From contig NZ_LBGV01000001.1 of the NCBI RefSeq assembly GCF_001274635.1, forward strand, positions 3,286,001 through 3,350,000: a DNA stretch of 64,000 bases, given 5' to 3'. This document shows positions 25,301-34,882 of this stretch, one piece after another. The DNA is from Persicobacter sp. CCB-QB2. GTDB taxonomy: Bacteria > Bacteroidota > Bacteroidia > Cytophagales > Cyclobacteriaceae. The notes below the pieces were generated by a model. That model searched no databases, was not told where the DNA came from, and saw only the letters and a list, made by a program, of their open reading frames with translations. The translations under genes were made by a program, and so were the position numbers. How positions within the stretch are numbered: the stretch's first letter is position 1; each line of letters starts with the position of its first letter.

Positions 25301-27082
25301 TTATTCAGCACTGCTGGCGGATGAAATGTGAGTTTGAGGATCGTGTTGAAAATAAACTTCGCTATAATCTCGATACTGCATTGGATTATTGGGGAAGTTT
25401 TGCACGTAATTTTTCACTAATCGATAACCTTCATCATACCATAAGGCCACGATGGGGGCCTGTGTCATCAGGTAATTTTCGGCTTGTGTGAAGTATTGAT
25501 TAGCCTCTTCCAGTGAACCGGCGGAAAGGGCTTTTTCAAAAAGCTGGTCATATTTTTGATCCTTGAATCGACCAATATTGGGGACAGATTGCTGATTTGG
25601 GTCTTCCGGTACATGTTGGCCATAAAACTGCCAAAGGAAATTCTCCGGACTTGGATAGTCTGCCAGCCAGGCCGTTCTGATCAGGTTGAAATCACCACTA
25701 AAGCTTTTTTCCAGCAATTGAGAGAAAGGTAAGATTTGTAATTCAAGATCAATGTTTAAATGGTCTTTCAATTGCTTTTGAAGTTCCATGGCCACATAAG
25801 TATTTCGATCTCCTTCCGCATTTAGCAGTAATTTAATTTTAGGAAATGGATTACGCTTATTATAACCTGCTTTTAGCAGATAGTATCTGGCGGAATCCAG
25901 ATTCAGTGGGTATCCCTTAATTTTTTGGATATCGTAATTTTCGAATACGGGTGGTGTTACGCCTTGTTCTGCAGGAGCATAGCCCTCTCCATTTAAAACA
26001 AAATCTAAAATTCGATGCCGGTCAATGGCAAAACTGATCGCTTTACGAACATTCACATCCTGAAAAACACCTTGATCATTTCTAAAAGTAAGATATTGTG
26101 AAAGCATTTCAGGTACCCGCTGAAGCATATAATCTGTTGGGACATTGGCTCCTTTAGCAGCTGTTTCCTCCAAAATCTCAATGATGTATTCGGTAGGAAG
26201 ACGATAAATCATGTCTAATTTTCCTTTTTTGAACTCCAAAAGCTCTGTTTTTTTATCCTTTATAAAGGAAATGCTAATGGCATCAATGAAAGGTAATTGA
26301 TTATTGTATTTATCCGTTTTGTGGTAATGTCGGTTCTTTTTAAGGGTAACCGAAACATCCTCATCTATGGTATTTAAATAAAAGGGACCAGTACCTACCG
26401 GGTGAATCCTAACATCTAAGCCATATTTTTCAAGGGCTTCTTTGGGGTAGATGAAGGCTGCGGGTCTGGCCAGTGTTACTAGGAATAATGCGTTTGGAGC
26501 TTGTAGCTCTACAGAAACGGTATATTTATCAATGACTTTAACGCCCTTTAATTCAAAAGCAGGAACATTGCCGTTGGCACTGGCGTCATAATATTCCTGA
26601 GCGCCTAAAATCAGATCTTTAAATGCAGGGAAGTTTTTATTTTGAAGACTTTGGGTGCATAATTTTGTCAAACAAAATTTCACATCCTCAGCCGTAAATT
26701 CGCGTCCTTTTCCTTCGGCAAAACAGGGATCATCATGAAAGAAAACACCTTCTTTCAGTTTAAAAGTATACGTTTTTCGATCGTCCGAAATAGTATAGTC
26801 CGCCACCAGAGAGGGGTGAACCTTGGAGATGTCCGCCTGGTCAAAGGTAAATAAGCCTTCAAATATGGGAGTGGCTACCCGATAAGAAAAAGCATCCGCA
26901 ATAGCGGGAGGGAATAAGGTTTTGATGTTTTCTGTTTCATTTAATCTAAAAACACCACCATAATTTCTTCCAGCCTTTGCTTCTTTTACTTCCTGGCTAC
27001 GGTCTTGCCCAGTCTGGGCGCCACACGACCAAAGAAAGATGGTGGTAATACCGAGTAAAAGGATGCTTTTAAAAATATTCAT
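25301..27082 (-). CDS. ABC-transporter solute-binding lipoprotein (peptide/nickel family 5)
   Basis: A 593-residue extracytoplasmic solute-binding protein of the SBP_bac_5 (DppA/OppA/NikA-like) fold. The lipobox FLWSC places the lipidated Cys at residue 20. Family landmarks are YTFKLKEGVFFHDDPCFAEG, HPVGTGPFYL, the VRKAISFAIDRHRIL segment and the C-terminal ADYPSPENFLWQFYG. No permease or ATPase genes flank it, so it either works with a transporter encoded elsewhere or has a non-transport role. It lies 75 bases upstream of the DUF4175 gene and 18 bases downstream of exonuclease III. Confidence 0.92.
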   Translation of the reverse strand: MNIFKSILLLGITTIFLWSCGAQTGQDRSQEVKEAKAGRNYGGVFRLNETENIKTLFPPAIADAFSYRVATPIFEGLFTFDQADISKVHPSLVADYTISDDRKTYTFKLKEGVFFHDDPCFAEGKGREFTAEDVKFCLTKLCTQSLQNKNFPAFKDLILGAQEYYDASANGNVPAFELKGVKVIDKYTVSVELQAPNALFLVTLARPAAFIYPKEALEKYGLDVRIHPVGTGPFYLNTIDEDVSVTLKKNRHYHKTDKYNNQLPFIDAISISFIKDKKTELLEFKKGKLDMIYRLPTEYIIEILEETAAKGANVPTDYMLQRVPEMLSQYLTFRNDQGVFQDVNVRKAISFAIDRHRILDFVLNGEGYAPAEQGVTPPVFENYDIQKIKGYPLNLDSARYYLLKAGYNKRNPFPKIKLLLNAEGDRNTYVAMELQKQLKDHLNIDLELQILPFSQLLEKSFSGDFNLIRTAWLADYPSPENFLWQFYGQHVPEDPNQQSVPNIGRFKDQKYDQLFEKALSAGSLEEANQYFTQAENYLMTQAPIVALWYDEGYRLVKNYVQNFPNNPMQYRDYSEVYFQHDPQTHISSASSAE

Positions 27083-27100
27083 AATGTTGGGTAAGGTTTC

Positions 27101-27862
27101 TTATTTTATTTCTAAATAGACGGGGCAATGATCAGAGTGTTTAACCTCCGGTAAAATTTTGCCGTCTACCAGACGTGCTTTCATTTCGGTTGTCGCCATC
27201 AAATAGTCAATACGCCAGCCCTTATTTCTTTCACGAGAAGCTGCCCGATAGCTCCACCATGAATAATGGTGAGGTTCCGGCTGGAATTGGCGAAAGCTAT
27301 CAATGAAACCACCGTCAATGAATTTTGTCATCCACTCCCGCTCTTCAGGTAAGAATCCTGATGTATTTTTATTCTTATCAGGGTTATGGATATCAATGGC
27401 AGTGTGGCAAATGTTATAGTCTCCACAAACCACCAAATTAGGCAAATCTTGCTTCAGGGACTGAATATACTGATAAAAATCCTCCAACCACTCCATTTTG
27501 AATGCTTGTCTTTCTTCTCCGCTTGAACCTGAAGGCATGTAAGTATTTAAGATAGAAACATCCTCAAAATCAACTCGTAAGACTCGACCTTCACGATCAT
27601 ATTTTTCCATTCCACAGCCATATTCCACATGTTTAGGAGCAATTTTAGTTAATACCGCTACTCCACTATAACCTTTTTTCTCCGCGGCCATCCAATATAT
27701 TTGATACCCCAGTTTTTCCCATGCAGCAGTATCTACCTGATGTTGTTCTGCTTTAACTTCTTGCAAACAAAGTACATCTGGCTGCTCTTCTTCCAACCAC
27801 TCATTAAAGCCTTTTTTTATGGCCGCCCGGATGCCGTTGATATTGTAAGAGATAATTTTCAT
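27101..27862 (-). CDS. xth: Exodeoxyribonuclease III (AP endonuclease)
   Basis: A 253-residue Mg-dependent exonuclease III/AP endonuclease of base-excision repair. Motifs are complete: MKIISYNINGIRAAIKKG with the catalytic Asn, CLQEVKAE with the metal-binding Glu, YMPSGSSG, GDYNICHTAIDIHNP, and the terminal SDHCPVYLEIK with the Asp-His pair. The W-rich DNA-binding loop SWWSYRAASRERNKGWRIDY is present. The gene lies between a small hypothetical gene and the solute-binding lipoprotein, all on one strand with short gaps. The family is often named exoA or xth. Confidence 0.96.
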   Translation of the reverse strand: MKIISYNINGIRAAIKKGFNEWLEEEQPDVLCLQEVKAEQHQVDTAAWEKLGYQIYWMAAEKKGYSGVAVLTKIAPKHVEYGCGMEKYDREGRVLRVDFEDVSILNTYMPSGSSGEERQAFKMEWLEDFYQYIQSLKQDLPNLVVCGDYNICHTAIDIHNPDKNKNTSGFLPEEREWMTKFIDGGFIDSFRQFQPEPHHYSWWSYRAASRERNKGWRIDYLMATTEMKARLVDGKILPEVKHSDHCPVYLEIK

Positions 27863-27874
27863 TAATAATCGTGA

Positions 27875-28246
27875 CTAATTTGGTGAATTTAGTGAAAAGT
27901 CTAATTCTTTCTCAAAATACTCAATGATATGCATTTTAAGTAATTTTTCCTGCTCCAGCAGATCAAAATGTGGCAATGGCTTTAAAACTTTCCAATGTGG
28001 CCAGCCATCTTTATCCAATCCTTCTAATTCGTAGAAACCCGAATAGCTCAAGACTTTGCAAATGGCAATATGCATTAAATCTTGTTTTTCTTCTTTGGTA
28101 AAGCGCGCAAAACCTTTTCCTAATTCTTGTACACCGATTAATAAAAGCACCCCATTGATATCTTTTGGTCGGGTGTTGAGTCGTTCCTTGATTTCGGATA
28201 AGAGCTTGGCCCAGGCACGGGCCAAGTCTAAGTCTTTTTTGATCAT
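27875..28246 (-). CDS. Small conserved-looking cytoplasmic protein, unknown function
   Basis: A 123-residue soluble, mixed-charge, mostly helical protein, beginning MIKKDLDLARAWAKLLSEIK and containing GVLLLIGVQELGKGF and YYELEGLDKDGWPHW-like segments. No signal peptide or known motif is visible. Its start overlaps the stop of the AhpD-like gene by 4 bases and it ends 12 bases before exonuclease III, so it is part of a small operon. Function not recognised. Confidence 0.8.
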   Translation of the reverse strand: MIKKDLDLARAWAKLLSEIKERLNTRPKDINGVLLLIGVQELGKGFARFTKEEKQDLMHIAICKVLSYSGFYELEGLDKDGWPHWKVLKPLPHFDLLEQEKLLKMHIIEYFEKELDFSLNSPN

Positions 28247-28596
28247 GCCTTATTTTTTTGCTTATCTAAAGCCTCCCAATACTCCACCGCTCTTCTAAGC
28301 TCCGGAATAACGATAGTTCCTCCGATTAAATTCGCAATGCTAAAGATTTCGAAGACTTCGGCTTTGGTGACGCCTAATTCGTGTACTTTTTCCAAATGAT
28401 ATTTGATGCAGTCCTCGCATCTCAACACCATCGAACAGGCTAAGCCCAACATTTCTTTGGTTTTGACATCCAATGCGCCTTCGGCGAAGGTATTGGTGTC
28501 AAGGTTAAAGATTCTTTTCAATACTTTATTGTCTGCCGCCAAGATTTTATCATTCATCTCAGAACGATAGGCATTAAATTCTTCTACTGGATTCAT
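28243..28596 (-). CDS. Carboxymuconolactone decarboxylase family / AhpD-like protein
   Basis: A 117-residue AhpD-fold protein. The redox signature CEDCIKYHLEKVHELG is the CxxC-plus-His motif of alkylhydroperoxidase-type members, which reduce peroxides or act as thiol disulfide reductants. GTIVIPELRRAVEYW is the usual C-terminal helix. It is the first gene of the operon leading to exonuclease III. A role in oxidative stress alongside the DNA-repair nuclease is plausible but inferred. Confidence 0.87.
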   Translation of the reverse strand: MNPVEEFNAYRSEMNDKILAADNKVLKRIFNLDTNTFAEGALDVKTKEMLGLACSMVLRCEDCIKYHLEKVHELGVTKAEVFEIFSIANLIGGTIVIPELRRAVEYWEALDKQKNKA

Positions 28597-28746
28597 AATT
28601 AAATTCCGATTAATGACGCAAAGATAAATGTAAGCTTTTGATTATTAATGAAAGTAATTTCCTTCTTTCCGCAAATTTGTATTGGACTTTACATCTGCCA
28701 AAGAAATTTCCGAAAACAGTTTATTTTCAATAGGTTTTACTAGGGC

Positions 28747-29436
28747 ATGAAGATATTAAAAGTTACCCTGGCAGGAGTAAAGCATTTATTGTTTCCCCCT
28801 TATTGTTTATGCTGCGATGCTCACATCCCTTTTGAAAATGCCTTGATTTGTATGGACTGTGAATTGGATCTTTCCTGTTCCATGACGGATAGTGATCGAG
28901 AAGTAAAAGTGATTTTTTATGATATGCCACAGGTCAAGGGCTTATATATCGCCTTTCAGTTTTTCGAGGATTCCAGGGTTCAAAAATTAATTCATTATTT
29001 GAAATATAAGCATTATCCTGAAGTTGGAGAACTATTGGGATGCAAATTGGGGAGGATCATAAAACGACAACAGCAGCCTTTTGACTTTATAATTCCGGTC
29101 CCCATTCATCCCAAAAAAAGGAAAATCAGAGGGTATAATCAGGCGGAGCATATTGCTAAAGGGGTAATGGAAGAAACGGGGATTCCCCTGGCTTTTGGTC
29201 TTCTCAAAAAACAGAGGCATTCTTCTTCGCAGACTAAATTGAATAAGGAAGAGCGAATCAGGAATGTAGAAAGGAGTTTTGGTTTACGAAAAAAACTAAA
29301 CTTTAAAGGAAAAAGAGTTTTGCTGGTAGATGATGTATTAACTACTGGCGCAACTTTAAGGGCTTTGGTTCAAGTCTTAATTGAGGCGAAGGCAGATCAT
29401 ATTGAGATCGGGGTTTTGGGAAAGGCAGAGGCATAA
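28747..29436 (+). CDS. comF: ComF family phosphoribosyltransferase-like protein
   Basis: A 229-residue ComF-family protein, linked in other bacteria to DNA uptake or handling. The N-terminal zinc finger has CLCC and CMDC pairs (within the first 40 residues). The PRTase domain has the family signatures IPVPIHPKKRKIRGYNQAEH and VLLVDDVLTTGATLRAL, the PRPP loop. Length fits. Divergent from the AhpD-like gene; the 150-bp spacer holds both promoters. No other competence genes are present in the window. A hairpin terminator follows. Confidence 0.92.
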   Translation: MKILKVTLAGVKHLLFPPYCLCCDAHIPFENALICMDCELDLSCSMTDSDREVKVIFYDMPQVKGLYIAFQFFEDSRVQKLIHYLKYKHYPEVGELLGCKLGRIIKRQQQPFDFIIPVPIHPKKRKIRGYNQAEHIAKGVMEETGIPLAFGLLKKQRHSSSQTKLNKEERIRNVERSFGLRKKLNFKGKRVLLVDDVLTTGATLRALVQVLIEAKADHIEIGVLGKAEA

Positions 29437-29438
29437 AA

Positions 29439-29467
29439 AAAAGAGATGCCGATTCGACATCTCTTTT
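29439..29467 (+). terminator. Bidirectional terminator between comF and gldJ
   Basis: AAAAGAGATG/CATCTCTTTT, perfect 10-bp stem, A and T runs outside, between two convergent genes. Confidence 0.85.
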
Positions 29468-29489
29468 CTCTTATTTTGAAAGGATTGAA

Positions 29490-30683
29490 TTAATAGTTCG
29501 TTCCTGCTCTAATCATTGCACAACGGAAACCGATGGTTGCAGTAGCAGAATCCTGCTCCAAATAGCGGCGAGTTCCAGGATTTAACCAGTAAGCCACATC
29601 AGACCAAGATCCACCTTTATAAACGCGTGCCTGGTCACTGATTAGGGAGTTCGCACTCTCATAATCGTATTTGTCCTGGCTATCCAAGAAGCCATCTCGA
29701 CGAACCGGGTTCAAATCTTCCATATCCTGGAAAGATAGCGGACGATAAACATCCAATACCCATTCGTTAACGTTTCCTGCCATATTATACAAACCGAAAT
29801 CATTTGGAGGATAATCGTAGATAGAGCTGGTAATCATGGCTCCATCATTCAATTTACCTGCAATACCGGCATAGTCACCACGGCCTCTTTTGAAGTTGGC
29901 CAGGATTTGTCCCATTTGCTTTCCGTAAGGGTTACGAACTGCGTGACCGTCCCATGGGTACTGACGACGGTGGGTGTTATTTTCATCCATCCATTGTGTA
30001 CCGATAAGTGCCTGCGCAGCATATTCCCATTCAGCCTCTGTCGGTAGACGGTAATCCGGAAGTACTACCCCAGACTCTAAAGGAATTCGTCCACCACCTT
30101 CTGGTAAATCTTCACCTGCATCTTCGGCCAACTTGTAGTTAACGATGGCAGTTCTCCAGGTACAGTAATCCATTGCCTGTTGCCAGTTGATGCCAACCAC
30201 AGGAAAGAAACGGAAACCAGGATATCTGAAATAATGGTTTACGTAAGAATCGTTATAAGCAAGTTCACGAGCCCAAACAGTCGTGTCAGGCAAAGCTGAA
30301 CGATAAAATTCTTGGGAGGAATCTTGATTAACGAAGTGGGTGTATTCCAACCAGTGAATATTGGCGATTTCTGTTTCATCCATATAAAAGGAAGCAACAG
30401 TAACAGTACGCTCTAAATTGTCACGGGAGTTCATAACATCCTCTTCGAAAGAACCCAGTACGGTACGTCCTCCTTCTATAAAGACTAAGTTGGGACCATC
30501 GGGTTGACCACGGAAATCATTGACTTTGAATCCGTCGTCGTCATTGTATTCCAAACCTGTAGCAGTAGAAATCCTGCCAGGGCTGGAAGCGGTAGGTTGA
30601 GTGCTGGTATTACAGCTAATTAACGCAAAGGCTAAAAGAGCTGTGCATGCCACACCACTAAAGATTGACACAAAATTTTTCAT
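29490..30683 (-). CDS. gldJ: Gliding-motility/T9SS-associated lipoprotein GldJ-like (formylglycine-enzyme fold)
   Basis: A 397-residue lipoprotein. From ATG 30683 it begins MKNFVSIFSG and has the lipobox ALISC with Cys24. Further upstream ATGs would hide the signal peptide, so this start is chosen. After a linker comes TGLEYNDDDGFKVNDF, then a SUMF1/FGE-sulfatase domain: FIEGGRTVLGSFEEDVM, YMDETEIANIHWLEY, LPTEAEWEYAAQ, YNMAGNVNEWVLD, YKGGSWSDV and TIGFRCAM. The TGxxYND linker and GGR/T start point to GldJ rather than to a generic member. GldJ is required for gliding and type IX secretion in Flavobacterium. It is monocistronic here. Confidence 0.85.
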   Translation of the reverse strand: MKNFVSIFSGVACTALLAFALISCNTSTQPTASSPGRISTATGLEYNDDDGFKVNDFRGQPDGPNLVFIEGGRTVLGSFEEDVMNSRDNLERTVTVASFYMDETEIANIHWLEYTHFVNQDSSQEFYRSALPDTTVWARELAYNDSYVNHYFRYPGFRFFPVVGINWQQAMDYCTWRTAIVNYKLAEDAGEDLPEGGGRIPLESGVVLPDYRLPTEAEWEYAAQALIGTQWMDENNTHRRQYPWDGHAVRNPYGKQMGQILANFKRGRGDYAGIAGKLNDGAMITSSIYDYPPNDFGLYNMAGNVNEWVLDVYRPLSFQDMEDLNPVRRDGFLDSQDKYDYESANSLISDQARVYKGGSWSDVAYWLNPGTRRYLEQDSATATIGFRCAMIRAGTNY

Positions 30684-30857
30684 AACCTGTTTTTGATCTT
30701 CGCATGATAGGTTGCTAATATAATTATAAGGATTTTTGTTGCCAAACCAAGGATTAATTAGCAAATATTATTTTTACCCATCATTTCGGTAAAGTTAGCA
30801 TAAAACAATTTAAGTACGTATTAAACTGTGAAAATATCGTTATGTTCTGTAATTTTT

Positions 30858-33800
30858 TTAATCCAAAATAGTTTGAAAAATTTTATAGGCCTCCTCGATG
30901 CTATCCACTGCTGAAAAACGGACCATTAATTTGTCCCTGATCTCTTTTATTTGGCACCTCCGGGCATTTAATTGAACATATTGCAATATTTTCCCAAAAA
31001 CTTCAGACTGAAAATATTCCGTATTTTCCTGATCAATTACATAGGCTTTCATTTTAGATCCTTTGATCAATAATTTTTCAAAGCCTAATTCCTGAGCCGT
31101 TGCACGTAACTTAACGGCTAAAATTAAATTTTGTACTTGTTCCGGTAAAGCACCAAACCTGTCCTCTAAATTGAGGGTGTATTCCTGCAGGTCTTCCGGC
31201 TCTAGTTTATCCAGCTGACTGTAAATGTTTAGTCTTTCGGCCGTATTGGTGATGTACTCTTCCGGAATTAATAATTCCAGATCCGTTTCCAATACACACT
31301 CCTTGGCCGGTTTAGTGGCTTTTTCCTCTTTCTGCTCATCAAAAAGATCTCTGAATTCCTCAGAATTTTTAAGCTCTGTTACCGCTTCATCGAGAATTTT
31401 GTGATAGAGTTCAAAACCAAGGTCTGAAATAAATCCACTTTGTTCGGCACCCAATAGATTTCCGGCACCGCGAATGTCGAGATCTCTCATGGCTACTTTG
31501 AATCCATCTCCCAAATCCGTAAACTCTTCTAAAGTGCTTAGCCTTTTTCTAGCCTCACTGGTCAGGGTGGAAGTTGGAGGAGAGAGTAAATAGCAAAAGG
31601 CTTTGATATTGGACCGTCCTACCCGGCCTCTCATCTGGTGCAGGTCGGATAAGCCAAACATATGCGCCTGATTAATAATAATAGTGTTGGCATTGGGAAT
31701 ATCGAGCCCGGATTCAATGATATTGGTGGAAATCAGTACATCAAATTCTCCCTCAATAAAAGAGGTCATAATCTTCTCTAATTTCGGTCCCTCCATTTGT
31801 CCATGAGCAAAAGTAACTCTGGCATCAGGAACCAGCCGGTTGATAAGACTGGCAATCGCTTCAATATCACCAATTCGGTTGTGTACAAAGAATACCTGTC
31901 CACCGCGCTTCACTTCGAAGTCCACCGCGTCCCGAATAATGGATTCATTGAAAGTATGAATTTCAGTGGTTACGGGTTGGCGGTTTGGCGGAGGAGTGGC
32001 GATGACACTCAGGTCTCTGGCGCCCATCAGGGAAAAGTGAAGTGTTCGGGGTATCGGGGTTGCCGTTAAGGTCAGCACATCCACATTTACCCGCATTTCT
32101 TTTAGCCTGTCTTTTACTTTAACGCCAAATTTTTGTTCCTCGTCAATCACGAGTAAGCCCAGGTCTTTAAAAACTACATCTTTATTGACTAATCGGTGTG
32201 TACCAATCAGAATATCGATTTTGCCCTCTTTCAGATCTTTCAGGATTTCCCTAACCTGCTTAGCGGTTCTGAATCGGTTGATATAATCGACTCTGACTGG
32301 CAGGTTTTGCAGTCTGTTTTCAAAAGTTTTGTGATGCTGCATGGCCAGAATTGTGGTCGGCACCAAAACGGCAGCCTGTTTGCCGTCTGTTACGGCTTTG
32401 AATGCCGCCCGAATGGCGACCTCGGTTTTTCCAAATCCCACATCCCCGCATACGAGACGATCCATTGGATACTTTGCCTGCATATCTCTTTTTACATCCG
32501 CAGTGGCCTTGGCCTGATCGGGGGTGTCTTCGTAAATAAAAGAGGATTCCAGTTCTGCCTGAAGGAAGGAATCTTCATCAAAAGCATAGCCTTCCACTTC
32601 TTTTCTTTTGGCGTAAAGCGCGATCAGGTCTTTGGCGATGTCCTGCACCTTCTTTTTCACACGGGACTTTTTCTTTTCCCATTCCGCAGAACCGAGCTTA
32701 CTCATTTGTGGGGCGATACCCTCTTTTCCGGTGTATTTGGAAATTTTATGCAGGGAATGAATGCCGACAAAGAGCAAGTCATTGTCCCGATAAATCAGCC
32801 GAACGGTCTCCTGCGAACGCCCATTGACCTCCACTTTTTCCAGACCGGCAAATCTGCCCACCCCATGATCTATATGGGTGACGTAGTCTCCGGTTTTCAG
32901 ACTTCTTAATTCCTTTAAGGTCAGTGCTTTTGATTTAGAGAAGCTTTGTTTGGCCTTATATCTGTGAAATCTTTCAAAGATCTGATGGTCCGTATAGCAG
33001 GTAATATTTCTTTCTGTATCGATAAATCCACCACGCAGGGCTATGGGAATAGCTTCCACCTTTAAGTCAGGCGCAATTTCTTCCAGAATATTCAATAATC
33101 TTTCCCTTTGTTTGGGCACATCGGCAATCAGGTGTATTTGGTAATGCTGATCCTGATGGGCTTTTAAATCTTCCACCAACAGGTTAAAGTCCTTATTGAA
33201 ATTAGGCTGCGCTTTGAATCCCCAATCGAAAGATTTGGTTGATTTACCCAAAAAGCGGTTTCCAAAAGCTATGATGGAAAAGGCATTAAGGCTTTTTGAT
33301 AAGGATTCACTATTCTCAAATAGTTGATCCGGGGGTAATAATAGTTTGGCGCCTCCGCTATCCTCCTGTTTATCTTCAAATATGGAATCTGCTTTTTCAT
33401 AAACCTTATCCAGCGTATCTAACAACAGTTCCTCATCCTTGATCCAGATTTGGGTGTTTTCTGGCAGGAATTGGAGGAAGCTGATTCTTTCCTCCTCCTG
33501 AATCTGTGTTTTGATATTAGGGATCAGGCTGATATTCTCCACTGATTCCACCGAAAGCTGGTTTTCAGGATCAAAGGTTCGGATACTGTCGATCTCATCG
33601 CCAAACAACTCAATACGATAGGGTAAGTCATTTCCAAAAGAAAACACATCAATGATTCCCCCGCGGATGGCAAATTGTCCTACTTCGTAAACAAAGTCGG
33701 TGATTTCAAAGCCGAATTCCAGTAAAATACTTCTGAGGGTATCAACATCTACCTCCTCCCCGATGGATGCCCGGAAGGTATGCTCTTCCAGAGCAGTTTT

Positions 33801-34208
33801 ATTAATTACCTTCTCGGTTAATGCTTCCGGATAGGAAATGATGATGTTTTGTTTGTCATCAGGATGGTTGATTTTATTTAAAGTTTCGGCCCTGAGTAAA
33901 ACATTGGCATTTTCTGTTTCTTCCGGTTGATAAGGTTTTTTGAAAGAAGAGGGGAAAAGTAAAATCTCCTTGTCGGTCAGGTTTTGAAGATCGTTCAGGA
34001 AATAGGCGGCTTCTTCCCGATCATGTAAAATGATCAGTTGGGGTTGATCGCTTAATTGATGGACCGTTGCGGAAAGTAAGGCATCAGCGCTTCCGGCTAG
34101 ATTTTTAAATTGAAGTCGCTGTTTTTTGGAACCCTGAAGCAGTTGGATGACCTGTTGGACGAAGGGATCTTGGGTATATTTAGAGAGGAGTATTTCTCTG
34201 CTAATCAT
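30858..34208 (-). CDS. mfd: Transcription-repair coupling factor Mfd
   Basis: Mfd displaces stalled RNA polymerase at lesions and recruits UvrA. The 1116-residue product is full length. The N-terminal UvrB-like module contains GEEVDVDTLRSILLEFGFEI. The polymerase-interacting domain has LKTGDYVTHIDHGVGRFAGL near residue 430. The translocase has Walker A CGDVGFGKTEVAIRAAF near 589, the Asp-Glu-Glu-Gln box LVIDEEQKFG near 689, and LTATPIPRTLHFSLMGARD. The TRG-type region AGNLLGAEQSG and the C-terminal TRCF domain are also present. It ends 175 bases upstream of gldJ. Confidence 0.97.
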   Translation of the reverse strand: MISREILLSKYTQDPFVQQVIQLLQGSKKQRLQFKNLAGSADALLSATVHQLSDQPQLIILHDREEAAYFLNDLQNLTDKEILLFPSSFKKPYQPEETENANVLLRAETLNKINHPDDKQNIIISYPEALTEKVINKTALEEHTFRASIGEEVDVDTLRSILLEFGFEITDFVYEVGQFAIRGGIIDVFSFGNDLPYRIELFGDEIDSIRTFDPENQLSVESVENISLIPNIKTQIQEEERISFLQFLPENTQIWIKDEELLLDTLDKVYEKADSIFEDKQEDSGGAKLLLPPDQLFENSESLSKSLNAFSIIAFGNRFLGKSTKSFDWGFKAQPNFNKDFNLLVEDLKAHQDQHYQIHLIADVPKQRERLLNILEEIAPDLKVEAIPIALRGGFIDTERNITCYTDHQIFERFHRYKAKQSFSKSKALTLKELRSLKTGDYVTHIDHGVGRFAGLEKVEVNGRSQETVRLIYRDNDLLFVGIHSLHKISKYTGKEGIAPQMSKLGSAEWEKKKSRVKKKVQDIAKDLIALYAKRKEVEGYAFDEDSFLQAELESSFIYEDTPDQAKATADVKRDMQAKYPMDRLVCGDVGFGKTEVAIRAAFKAVTDGKQAAVLVPTTILAMQHHKTFENRLQNLPVRVDYINRFRTAKQVREILKDLKEGKIDILIGTHRLVNKDVVFKDLGLLVIDEEQKFGVKVKDRLKEMRVNVDVLTLTATPIPRTLHFSLMGARDLSVIATPPPNRQPVTTEIHTFNESIIRDAVDFEVKRGGQVFFVHNRIGDIEAIASLINRLVPDARVTFAHGQMEGPKLEKIMTSFIEGEFDVLISTNIIESGLDIPNANTIIINQAHMFGLSDLHQMRGRVGRSNIKAFCYLLSPPTSTLTSEARKRLSTLEEFTDLGDGFKVAMRDLDIRGAGNLLGAEQSGFISDLGFELYHKILDEAVTELKNSEEFRDLFDEQKEEKATKPAKECVLETDLELLIPEEYITNTAERLNIYSQLDKLEPEDLQEYTLNLEDRFGALPEQVQNLILAVKLRATAQELGFEKLLIKGSKMKAYVIDQENTEYFQSEVFGKILQYVQLNARRCQIKEIRDKLMVRFSAVDSIEEAYKIFQTILD

Positions 34209-34229
34209 AAGGGTGCGGATAGTGGATAC

Positions 34230-34255
34230 AAAAAAAGTGATTCTTCCGAATCACT
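34230..34255 (-). terminator. Terminator of the LEA-like lipoprotein gene
   Basis: On the minus strand, AGTGATTC-GGAA-GAATCACT is followed by seven T. It lies 9 bases past the stop codon. Confidence 0.9.
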
Positions 34256-34263
34256 CTGTTTCT

Positions 34264-34740
34264 TTAAAGATTCATTAAGTCGATTTCCTTCTTAATGTTG
34301 ACCGGAACTTTTACGGGGATGCCTGAGGCTTTCACTTTTATATCTCCCGTAAACTGTGCCTGAATGGGCTTGCCTCCCATAAAGTTGAGCAAAGCGCCTT
34401 TGAAAATCTTATCCTGTACCATTTTCATGGGAACTTCCAGCTCTATGGGGATATCAAATTCCCCTTCTGGTGGAATGGGTAAATCATAATCTTTGACTAA
34501 TTCCGCCACAGGCTCCTGATCTAAATGCATTTGCAGATCAACAGAATTAAGTACCAGTTTGTTTTTATTGGGATTGAACAAGCGAGCCTGCGCCTGAACT
34601 TTCACCATATTGTTGGAGGTTGGTGAAAAAACAATATCGTGGATTCCTTTAAATTCCGGCGGTTGTGGCGTAGAACAGGCAGAAATAAACAGGATGAGTA
34701 CTACCCAGAGCCAGATTGAATTTAATGAAATTTGTTTCAT
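34264..34740 (-). CDS. LEA14-like (LEA type 2) lipoprotein
   Basis: A 158-residue lipoprotein. From the ATG at 34740 it begins MKQISLNSIWLWVVLILF and has the lipobox FISAC. The first ATG six codons upstream would add a polar leader, so the inner start is preferred. The body is one LEA_2/WHy-type beta domain (VKVQAQARLFNPNKNKLVLNS, PPEGEFDIPIELEVPM), found in envelope lipoproteins of Bacteroidota. Function unknown. It sits upstream of mfd on the same strand but is terminated before it. Confidence 0.82.
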   Translation of the reverse strand: MKQISLNSIWLWVVLILFISACSTPQPPEFKGIHDIVFSPTSNNMVKVQAQARLFNPNKNKLVLNSVDLQMHLDQEPVAELVKDYDLPIPPEGEFDIPIELEVPMKMVQDKIFKGALLNFMGGKPIQAQFTGDIKVKASGIPVKVPVNIKKEIDLMNL

Positions 34741-34830
34741 AGAATAAGCCGTCGGCATTAAAAGTAAAATGGTGTTCCCATTTATCTTAACGGAAAAAGA
34801 GCAAATTATTTTTCTAATTTTGCAAGATAA

Positions 34831-34860
34831 AAAAAGCCAACGAATTTTCGTTGGCTTTTT
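34831..34860 (-). terminator. Terminator downstream of the OmpA/PD40 gene
   Basis: AAAAAGCCAACG/CGTTGGCTTTTT, perfect 12-bp stem with a 6-base loop. Confidence 0.92.
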
Positions 34861-34882
34861 AAAGTGCTTTATCTAATGCTTT

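Noticed and set aside
28747..29436. comF as evidence of a competence locus
   Set aside because: ComF-type genes are often solitary in Bacteroidota, and no other DNA-uptake gene is present in the window.
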